From positions 36,672,646-36,736,645 of the forward strand of contig NC_057925.1 of NCBI RefSeq assembly GCF_018873765.1: 64,000 nt of DNA, given 5' to 3'. Positions within the stretch are counted from its first letter, which is position 1; each line of letters starts with the position of its first letter. Under the pieces are notes generated by a model. It was not told where the DNA came from. It searched no databases and saw nothing but the letters and a program-made list of their open reading frames with translations. This DNA is from Telopea speciosissima (taxonomy: Eukaryota > Streptophyta > Magnoliopsida > Proteales > Proteaceae). Of the stretch, positions 56,935-64,000 are shown piece after piece. The position numbers were made by a program, and so were the translations under genes.

Positions 56935-58373
56935 CTTAGAGGGGGGGAGGGTAAATAGGTTATCACTAGTGAATTTATGTCCTTTTTAAATTTTTAAAGA
57001 AATTAAATAAGATAGAGAAAAAAGAGTGTGCGCAAATAGAGGATACAAAGAATTTATAGTGGTTAGGCTAAACCTAGCCTACGTCCACTCCTCTCAACCT
57101 TGAGAGAATTCACTAGTTTCTTCCTTTCAGTACAGTAGGTGGGAAGAACACCTTTACAATCTTTTTACATGGGATAAGAGGATCTCAATCTTTTAAGGAT
57201 AAGAGAATTCAAAATCTTTTAAGGATAAGAGGATCCTTGCAATGCCTAAGTATAGTCTAGGCCAATGCAAACAATGCTTTGTAAACTTAAAAGCATAAAC
57301 TAAATACAAAAAGAAATAAGGTAGAAATACCTGAGCAAGGAGTGTGATGTGTACTCCTTACAAGTGCCAACTGATGCGAATGTATGCTTGTACAATGCAG
57401 ACCTTCTTTTAGAATTAATTCCTTGAATGAGCTTGGGAAGGTCCTTTAACGCTTTGAAGTCAACTCTTGATCGATGCGGACAAGACTTCAATTATGAGAG
57501 CAATTATCACTTTTCACCTTTCTCAAAAGTAGGATTTTGGACTGTAATCGATTGGTGAAAAGGACTGACAAGTTCTCTATTTATAGACTCATTAATGGCC
57601 TAAAGAACATGTGCAAAATGTGCTCTAACGGATCTATTTTTCACCAATCCGGTTGACCTGAAGATTGATCCGATCGACCGGATCCTAGCCATTGGAGAAT
57701 ATAACCATTAAAAACTAGTTATTGGAGGCAAACAGGGCATCCGGTCGATGTCCAGTCGATGTCTGGTCGATCGGATCATCGTCCCACTTGATCCGGTCGA
57801 CCAGATCATCTATGGGAACGTACCCATGAAGCTTCTGCCCAATCCGGTCTATGCATGTACTGAGATCCAGTCGATCAGATGCTCAGACCGGATCACAGTC
57901 AAGACTTGATTCCGACCGTTTGACTGAGGGGATTGGTCCGGGTCTTTTCCCAACCAATTCAGTCATATTTAAGGGTCATGGAGGGGTTCATTTATAACCT
58001 CCTAAGATCACTAAGTGATGCAAGTGCTTATTAATTTAAGTTATGCACATGCAAGTACAAGTATGCAATGAATGTTCTAAGAGTGCACACGAGCATCTTT
58101 GTCTTCCTTGCTTCATATGTCATTCTTCAACCTTCAAAAGCTCTTTTGTTGTCTTCTACGCTTGTCAAGCTTTGTCATCCCTTCATGGTTTTGATCTTCA
58201 ATGGTTAGTTCTTGAACTTCTCTTTATTACCTTCTGTTACTTTGTGTCTTCAAGTTTCTCATCTTATTTTTCTGTTGTCATAGTGACACACACAAGACCA
58301 CACACACACAACCTTGTCTACATGTTTGTTATCATCAAAATATTTATGAAGGTAGGGCTAGAATTCCCCAATA
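56935..58373 (-). repeat. Copia-4 5' LTR (1439 bp)
   Basis: The minus-strand start is at 58373 (TATTGGGGAATTCTAGCCC; TG mutated to TA) and the end ...TTATCCAACA is at 56935. It includes a TATA box 'ctataaata' at about 57586-57578 and the U3 motif cluster at 57645-57900. A 16-bp piece 'ggttaggctaaaccta' near 57061 is missing from the other LTR. Confidence 0.93.
57578..57586 (-). promoter_or_regulatory. Copia-4 LTR promoter TATA box
   Basis: CTATAAATA on the minus strand, conserved in the other LTR, placed downstream of the U3 'ccggtcga' cluster and followed by 'gagaacttgtcag'. The U3-TATA-R order is what a retroelement Pol II promoter requires. Confidence 0.65.
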
Positions 58374-59094
58374 TTTCATTCTAGACTCGAATCCATGACA
58401 ACCACTTAGTCACAATGGAATTTGGGGTCTTAGCCTTAGGCGGGGGATGAGTTGAGTTGCAGAAAATAGATTTGGAGGAGTTTGTTGATGTTTGAGTTGG
58501 AAAGAAAAAAAGGCTGCAATATCTAATGTCACCATTCTTGTCTAACGTACTGAAACCGATGGTCGCTCAGAACCTTAAGGTTTACTATTCCTCTTCCACT
58601 TGGGATTTTGAATGAAGAGATAGAGAGACACAGAGAGAAAATAGATAGAGAGACGGAGAGAGAGAGAGAGAAATGACCAAAGTGTGCAGCGGTGATGCCG
58701 GGGGTTGATCCTTTCTCGGGAGGTTTATGGAGGGCTGAGAGTGAGCGGTTGAGAACGCCTGGCTCACGAGGTTGCATCGCCTTCGTCAGAGTGGAGAACT
58801 GAAAGATCTTCCATCGACTTCGCTTTCACCTTGACTTGCCTTTGCCTTCTTCGCATTCGTCGGAGTTTATAGACGTGACCAAGCTCGGCTTCACTGGAGC
58901 TTACTGCTATTTCTCCAAGGCTCTTAGTCGAATTGGGGAAAAAGTGGAGAGAGGAGAGAGACGAGAGCGGGAAAGAGGAAAGAGTGGAGAGAGGAGACGT
59001 GAGAGCATTTGCTGTTTCATTGGGAAACTGCAAACATGGAGAGAGGAGAGAGACAAGTCTGGTTTTGAGGAAAGAGTGGAGAGAGACCTAAGGA
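58374..59094. other. GA-rich unclassified sequence between Copia-4 and the LINE
   Basis: (GA)n tracts lie at 58614-58673 and 58946-59080. A minus-strand 89-aa frame (59033-58764) has a Ser-rich start and a basic 'LRRMRRRQRQVKVKAK' stretch; it is not recognised and could be a host exon or chance. 'gactcgaatccatg' near 58387 looks like a lone tRNA B box without an A box at proper distance. Confidence 0.35.
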
Positions 59095-59925
59095 TGAAGG
59101 GGGTCTTGGGATCAGGCGCCTCAGGGATGATAATATGGCCATGCTTAGTAAGCTAACCTGGAAAATCAGAAATGATGCTTCTATTTCTAGCACTTTTTTA
59201 CGCCATCGCTTTGTTACTAAGTGGGGTAATATTCGGCCAAGGTATAGGGCTTCTTTTATATGGCCAGGTGTTAAAAGGATGTGGAGCTTTATGGTTGCTA
59301 ATGAACACTGGATCTTGGGGAACGGTAGGAAGGTTAAATTTTGGTCGGATATTTGGTTGAGGTAGAAATCTCTTAAAGAAGTGACCAGGCTCGACGATGT
59401 GTTTTTCAGGAACGAGGGGACCAGAGTAGGTGATTTTATTGAGGCGGGTATATGGAGGCTTCCGACGGTCAGTTCAGCTGCCTTGATTAAAATGTTCAAA
59501 GAGATTAAGTGCACTGAAATCCCTAGTTATGATGTGGAGGATTCGATTTGTTGGAGCCTTTCGCAGTCGGGTGCTTTCTCGACTGCTGTGTCGGCTTGGG
59601 AAGAGTTGAGATTGAAGGGTTCAAAAGCTCCTTGGAGTCAACTTGTATGGCATAAAAATCTACAGCCTCGCCTTGCAATTTTTGGGTGGAGATTAGCGCA
59701 TGAGAAGCTCCCCACAGAGGAAGAATATCAGAGACGGGGTGTTAGTATAGCTTCTAGATGCATGCTGTGCAAGAAGTAGTGCGATTCAGCCCTCCACTTG
59801 ATCTTCAATTCTGAGTTTAGTAATGCTATGTGGGGTGAATTTTGTTCTTGGTTTGGCATTGTTTGGAACCAGCCAGATTCCATTGCTGATTTTTGGGTCT
59901 GGTGGAAAAGAAAGCGGCGTTTACG
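59095..59925 (+). pseudogene. LINE RT C-terminus and zinc-binding domain (zf-RVT)
   Basis: One frame runs from 'GGLGIRRLRDD' through 'FWSDIWLR' and a stop (59363-59365). It continues as 'DSICWSLSQSGAFSTAVSAW', 'WHKNLQPRLAIFGWRLAHEK', 'LPTEEEYQRRGV' and 'RCMLCKK*CDSALHL', the zf-RVT pattern (C..C...H) with a stop inside the metal-binding loop. About 60 codons on, the frame shifts (near 59920) into the RNase H frame. It functions in template RNA handling by the LINE ORF2 protein. Confidence 0.85.
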
Positions 59926-60666
59926 AATGTGAAGGAACCTTGGGTTATTGGTGTTGTTGTGATCAGCGCTTTTCTTTGGGAGGAGAGGAACAGAAGGTGT
60001 TTTGAGAACTATTTTCGCAGCCAAAGGCAGATTCTTGAGTCCATTAAGGGAGAATTAAAGGAATGTAAGATGGTGATTAAGGGAGTCAAGACAGTTCAAG
60101 ACCTGAGATGCGTTAGAGCTTTAGGTTTGGATACTTCTACCTCGGCTTCTAATGAAATATCTGAGGTTTTTTGGTGTAAGCCTTCGCCTACTTGGACCAA
60201 AATAAATATTGATGGTAGCTCTATAGGGAACCCTGGTAGGGCGGGTGCGGGAGGTGTTTTCCGTAATCACCAAGCGCAAGTGGTCTTTTCTTTTAGCAGA
60301 TACCTGGGGATCTCTAGTAGTTATGTGGCAGAGTATGAGGCCCTTCTTGAAGGTCTCTTCAGTGCCAGGGAGATGGGGCTTAGAGAGTTATGGATTGAAT
60401 CCGACCCAGCTTTGGTGGTTTTGTCTATACAGTCCTTGAACATCCTGTGGTTTGCTCGGCAGAGATGGATGGTTCTCAAACCATATTTGGACTCTTGTAA
60501 TTGGAAAATAACTCATTGTTTCAGGGAGGCAAATCCAATAGCGGACTACTTGGCCAAACAGGCAGCGAAATCAGGTTCTTTAGTGACCAACTGTGTTCTT
60601 CCTAAACACATTGAGGAACATTTGGCTCAGGACGCCATGGGGTGGCCGAGATATCGGTTCTGGTAA
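59893..60666 (+). pseudogene. LINE RNase H domain
   Basis: A 257-codon open frame includes 'WTKINIDGSSIGNPGRAGAG' (first Asp, about 60205), 'AEYEALLEGLFSAREMGLRE' (Glu, about 60335), 'WIESDPALVVLS' (second Asp, about 60394) and 'HCFREANPIADYLAKQA' (last Asp, about 60545), ending in a natural TAA at 60666. All four catalytic positions are encoded. The RNase H follows the RT in plant L1-type ORF2 proteins. The Met at 59893 is only the first in this frame, not a true start; the protein should be continuous with the RT upstream. Confidence 0.87.
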
Positions 60667-60772
60667 TTGTTTGTAGCTCCCCTGTGTGTTTGGGGTTGCA
60701 ATTGTTTCTTGTGGTTGTGCTGTTTATTTTTCTCTTTTCTCTTTAATACAATGATCTTTTAGCTAAAAAAAA

Positions 60773-61975
60773 GGGCGGCGGTTAATCAAAAACTCTATAA
60801 TGGCAAAAGCATGATGCCAGTAATGTTTGGGAACACTGACATGAGACATAAGTGCTAATCCTATCTCAACAATGAGATGGTGTCTTCTTTCTGCAGAGCC
60901 ATTCTGCTCATGAGTGTGGGGGGAAAGAGATCCTATGTTCAATTCCATTATCTTCCAAGAATCGAGATATAGAGCCGTATTCACCACCCTAATCACTATG
61001 GAAACGCTTGATTTTACTGTCAAACAAATTCTCAACAAGAACCTTGAATTTGATACAAACAGGAAGTACATCGGACTTTTGAGTTAGTGGAAACAACCAT
61101 ATAAATTTACTATAGTCGTCAATAAAATGAATATAATAACGATGACCATTAGAAGAGGGGACGGGGGAAGGACCCCAAACATAAGAGCAAATAAGTTCTA
61201 ATGGCCCATTGGACCGATGAGGGGAAGAGAAAAATGGCAGTTTATGACTCTTGCCCTGTTGACAAGCATTAAAAATATGAAAATCCTTCTGACTAGTTAA
61301 AGGTAAATTAAAAAGACTAGCAATCTGACAAACAATACATACGGCAGGATGCCCAAGCCTATTATGCCACTAATGTAGAGACGTTCATTCACTAATGAGA
61401 GCACATGGAGCACACTTCTTAGCCGATGGAGTAGCTTTAGTGATAGGTAACTGGTAGAGTCTGTCTTTAGTGATTCCCTGGAGGAGACACCTCCCCGTGC
61501 AACGATCCTTAACATAGAAACGATCAAGATGAAATTCAAATAGAACATTATTATCCTTTGTAAATTGGGAAACCGAGAATAAGTTGTAGGTAATGGCAGG
61601 CACATGGAAAATACTGGGAAGAATCAAATTTTTAGAAGGAGATAAAAATTGAGAAGAGCCAATGTGTAGAATTTTCAAACCTGAATCGTTGCCCACTTGA
61701 ACTTGATCTATACCAATGTAATTAGTGGATAAAGTTAAATTATCAACATCGACGGTGATGTGGTTTGTTGCTCCAGAGCCAGGAAACCAAACATTATCAT
61801 TAGCTGCTAGTCGTGAATAATCAAATGGTTTTGCAGCCATTGGGGAAGTGCCTGGAGTTTGCTGGAAAGCATGATTGAAGCGATGACGACAATCAAGAGC
61901 CTTGTGACTGATTCGATTACATACTTGACAAACAATTGGTGTAGGAGAGTGGGGATGATTGGATTGATTAGGCAC
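60773..61975 (-). pseudogene. Copia-5 protease and integrase, cut by the LINE
   Basis: Frame 61975-61385: the knuckle 'CQVCNRISHKALDC' (about 61935-61895, CX2CX4HX4C), protease 'VWFPGSGATNHIT' (about 61790-61752; the catalytic Asp is Gly), then 'YVKDRCTGRCLLQG'. Integrase pieces follow: the finger region near 61380-61270, 'IDDYSKFIWLFP' and 'KIKRFHSD*GGEYG' (about 61018-60975, with a stop after the second Asp). Next is 'PPHTHEQNGSAERRHHLIVE' (about 60928-60868, Glu kept) and 'HAFAIIEFLINRRP', where the sequence meets the LINE poly-A. RT and RNase H are missing. Confidence 0.82.
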
Positions 61976-63127
61976 TACCTAAGTTGGTAGGCATTGATAA
62001 CCAGATCTATAATTACCATGACCATTCTAGCCACCACGAAAAATAAGATCGACCACCACATGAACTAGAATTGCCACGAGTGGAGTGCCCACCATGAGTT
62101 TCGGTGGTAGTGGTAGTGTTTGCAGTGATGCTTGAATTGGATAAAGATTGTTCATCAAGCATTCGAATTTCTTGCATAACAAGACGCTTGCCTAGCCAAC
62201 ACTTAGATCTGGCTCTATCCAAACTTTTTTGGTTTACCCCAACATTACCCACCTGTTCGAATGTTGCTGAGCATTTTTTGGATATCAAACGAACCTCCCC
62301 AGAAGGTAATTTTCATGTGGCTGATTTAACCTCTTTTGCAATCAGTTTACCTATAGCACACGCTGCTCTAGCTAATTATCCACCCTTTCCGAGTGTGATT
62401 TCTATGTTATGTATGGCCGTGCCTAAGGGTATATTGGTTGAAGTAGATTCTTCTTTTTGTTAGAAGCATACCACACAAATCTGGATATGAGATGGCATCA
62501 GTTCAAGTGGTGATCGATGTAACAAATGTCAAAACTCAGGGCCCAAGCCTCCACGGGTGTGGAGACAAAGGTTTTCATCACTTACTGGTTTTCCTGCGGC
62601 AGCAAGACGATCTGTTATAGTTTTGATCTTCAATAGATACTCCTGAATCGTGGAGGAGCCACGCTTGTTGTTTGTAGCTGGAGGTGAAGTTGCATAACTC
62701 GGGCATCGGATAAGCTATTGGAAGAGCGCTCCAGAGTGCGCCAAACATCATGAGAGGTAGCGTAACCAACAATTTGAGCATGAACAGGTTCAGTGAGGGA
62801 AGATATTAACCAACTCATCATGAGTTGATCTTGGTGCTGCCATGTTTGGAATGCTGGATTTACCGTGGGAGGATCCGTTGGTGATGCATCAGTTGCTGGA
62901 GATAAAAATTCAGGTGGACATGGAGCTGAACCAGTAACCATATCGTACAGATCATATCCTCGGAGCATGGGATTGAACTGAGAGCACCATAATAGATTAT
63001 TAGAATCACTTAGTTTGATGGTGATCCCATGGTTCAGAGATGGAAATAGGGAAGGTGAAGACGAGGTGGAGCCGAGAGTGGGCAGGTTGCTTGCTGATCC
63101 CAAGGAACCCTGGTCGAATGATACCAT
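61976..63127 (-). pseudogene. Copia-5 gag
   Basis: The first frame (63127-62630) begins 'MVSFDQGSLGSASN' and holds the Gag core: 'GITIKLSDSNNLLW' (about 63030-62990), 'QDQLMMSWLISSLTEPVHAQ' and 'DVWRTLERSSNSLSDARVMQL'. The remainder (62288-62013 and around) is frame-broken and Thr/Ser/Gly-rich, leading to the zinc knuckle of the next frame. Its only upstream Met straddles the LTR/primer-site junction. A plus-strand 119-aa frame overlapping here (62104-62463) has no family resemblance. Confidence 0.78.
63115..63126 (-). promoter_or_regulatory. Copia-5 primer-binding site
   Basis: Minus strand TGGTATCATTCG: the first eight bases match the initiator tRNA-Met site TGGTATCAGAGC. It follows ...CTCAAACA, the LTR end. 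Confidence 0.65.
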
Positions 63128-63300
63128 GTTTGAGTTGAGGTTTTTGAGTTAGAGAAGAGAGAAGAATAAAGAGAGAAGAAGGAAGAAGATGACACGAGAG
63201 TTTTTAATGTAATTCGGTTTCTCTGGAAACCTACGTCCACACAACTTATATTTTCCACACTTTTAACCTTCACCAATTCTCTCAAGGGGGGATTCGGCTC
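63127..63300 (-). repeat. Copia-5 5' LTR, outer end uncertain
   Basis: The sequence ending ...CAACTCAAACA at 63127 (minus strand) has the U5 look of copia LTRs ('gtggacgtaggtttcc', AGAG-rich stretch). No partner LTR exists in the window because the element is truncated at 60773. The right boundary is a guess. Confidence 0.5.
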
Positions 63301-63351
63301 TTATCCAGCCGTGGCCGGAGCTGCATGGTGCAGCACCCCCCTAAGATATTG

Positions 63352-63359
63352 ACACGTGG
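63352..63359 (+). promoter_or_regulatory. ABRE/G-box-like site ACACGTGG
   Basis: 'gacacgtggcacc' contains the ACGTGGC core bound by plant bZIP factors. It lies about 450 bp upstream of the probable first coding exon at 63805. One short motif is weak evidence by itself. Confidence 0.35.
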
Positions 63360-63542
63360 CACCCAGTAAATCCAAGGGTCTCAAATCTCTGCTATGTAAA
63401 TGCACTCTTTATTCCTCTCTGTTGATGACCCGACCCAGATCTCACACTTTCAATTTAAAAAAAACGAAAGCAAAACCAATCGTCTTCCTGCTTCTCTTTC
63501 CCTCTTTTGCTCGATCTGCCTTAAATCTCAAACCTCACCATA

Positions 63543-63828
63543 TTTCGGTTCTTGGCGCAGGAGATCCGGCGACGGTGAGAGGTGGCGAAGACAAGAGCAG
63601 GTACGCCCGTCCTTCTCTTCCCCTAACCACCTTTGCGATATGGGTTCTGAACCCAAAATTTCAAAACCTAGAACTCACCTCACCCTTTCGGTTCTTGGCG
63701 CAGGAATCCGGCGACGGCGAGAGGCGGCGAAGACAGGAGCAGGTACACTGATCCTTCTCTTCTCCTCACCTCCTTTGCGATATGGGTTCTGAATCTCCTT
63801 GCGTATGCAGCGATCAGCATCACAACAG
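63543..63828 (+). repeat. 142-bp tandem duplication over a leader and splice-donor-like site
   Basis: Copies start at about 63543 and 63686 with 'tttcggttcttggcgcagga'. Both include 'gagcag/gtac', resembling a splice donor (CAG|GTAC), and 'gatatgggttctgaa' (63637 and 63779). The copies are close to identical, so the duplication is recent or maintained. Confidence 0.85.
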
Positions 63829-63862
63829 GGTGTGAAGGGAAATGGAACACATTCTCCTCATG
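63805..63862 (+). CDS. Probable first coding exon of an unidentified gene
   Basis: ATG at 63805 opens 19 codons beginning 'MQRSASQQGVKGN', ending at a donor-like CATG|GTAACT (63862/63863). The following sequence is AT/T-rich like a plant intron. Upstream is a CT-rich leader (63480-63540) with 'caatttaaaaaaaac' farther back. The gene would continue beyond the window. I do not recognise the protein from so few residues. An alternative ATG at 63781-63783 ('MGSESPCVCSDQ') ends at a stop after 17 codons and could be an upstream ORF. The exon call rests on the donor and frame only. Confidence 0.4.
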
Positions 63863-64000
63863 GTAACTTAGTCTAGACTTCTATATCTTCTTGTCTTGTT
63901 CTGTTTTCACTTGGTTAATTTAGGTTATAGAAAATGTTACAGGGATATATGTCCATTAACTAACTTGCCTGAACTGGCATTTTCTAATATAATTGTGTTA
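63863..64000 (+). other. Probable first intron, window end
   Basis: T-rich sequence after the donor at 63863; no acceptor or exon before the window ends. Confidence 0.35.

Larger units (their letters stand above)
48487..58373 (-). mobile_element. Copia-4: full-length SIRE-like Ty1-copia retrotransposon with extra ORF
   Basis: Both LTRs (about 1.42 and 1.44 kb) are present, with a perfect 5-bp target duplication TTTCA (48482-48486 and 58374-58378). On the minus strand: LTR, primer site, gag, protease, integrase, RT/RNase H, a 1.1-kb region with an additional ORF, polypurine tract, LTR. Total length is 9887 bp. Long LTRs and a third ORF after pol are features of the SIRE/Maximus lineage. One terminal G has become A in each LTR (TG/CA to TA), a deamination signature. 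Frames are damaged by a handful of stops and frameshifts. Confidence 0.93.
59095..60772 (+). mobile_element. 5'-truncated L1-type LINE
   Basis: It starts within the C-terminal part of the reverse transcriptase ORF ('GGLGIRRLRDDNMAMLSKL'), passes the zinc-binding domain and RNase H, and ends in a 3' UTR with 'tctctttaatacaatgatc' and A8 at 60765-60772. 5' truncation is typical of LINE insertion by target-primed reverse transcription. No target duplication could be matched between 59094 and 60773, so the insertion may have come with a deletion. Confidence 0.88.

Noticed and set aside
48842..57491. Two identical 63-aa ORFs (49033-48842 and 57491-57300) as a duplicated gene
   Set aside because: They are the same position in the two LTRs of Copia-4 and have no recognised domain.
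58374..58400. tRNA gene or SINE (B-box-like 'ggattcgagtc' on the minus strand)
   Set aside because: No A box at the required distance and no cloverleaf could be formed.
62104..62463. 119-aa plus-strand ORF overlapping Copia-5 gag
   Set aside because: No domain, and it lies opposite identifiable gag coding sequence.

Overview
The window is nuclear DNA from a flowering plant with a repeat-rich genome. The evidence is a split-exon gene of the plant-only VUP family, CACTA, hAT-like, copia, gypsy (Tat lineage) and L1-type elements with plant hallmarks, and long AT-rich spacers. The sequence does not let me name the species. By my reading at least three quarters of the window is transposon-derived. 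The only clearly intact gene is a VUP1-like gene on the minus strand (12615-13406, three exons, 183 aa). A second gene probably begins at the right edge, with a first coding exon near 63805.

Layout: (1) 1-9435 is an unclassified old repeat cut by a 6.4-kb non-autonomous CACTA transposon (1613-7981, AAA target duplication). (2) 9440-11918 is a decayed copia element that has lost its reverse transcriptase. (3) 12250-13500 holds the VUP1-like gene. (4) 13500-16260 is AT-rich spacer with one possible poly-A-ended fragment. (5) About 16274-33376 is a very large, minus-strand, Tat/Ogre-like gypsy element: gag and protease at the right, then RT, RNase H and integrase. A 6-kb 3' region follows, carrying three tandem-repeat families and a decayed, intron-containing plant-mobile-domain (PMD) gene on the opposite strand. 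(6) 33377-37400 is spacer with small hairpin and MITE-like elements, including one MITE nested in another, both with near-perfect 8-bp target duplications. (7) 37420-47470 holds a LINE RNase H fragment and two plus-strand copia elements; the first (38005-42960) is complete with both LTRs and an ATCGG target duplication and sits in the leader of the second. (8) 48487-58373 is a full-length, minus-strand, SIRE-like copia element with 1.4-kb LTRs, a TTTCA duplication and an extra ORF after pol. (9) 59095-60772 is a 5'-truncated LINE abutting a truncated minus-strand copia (60773 to about 63300). (10) 63300-64000 looks like the promoter, leader and first exon of a gene.

Nearly all element ORFs carry in-frame stops or frameshifts, many of them of the CAA-to-TAA or TGG-to-TAG type expected from deamination of methylated cytosines. 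These are therefore mostly silenced relics. The nesting gives a relative history: the CACTA, the ATCGG copia, the SIRE-like copia and the inner MITE are each younger than the sequence they interrupt. All boundaries, exon junctions and repeat periods were read by eye; no alignment or database search was run.
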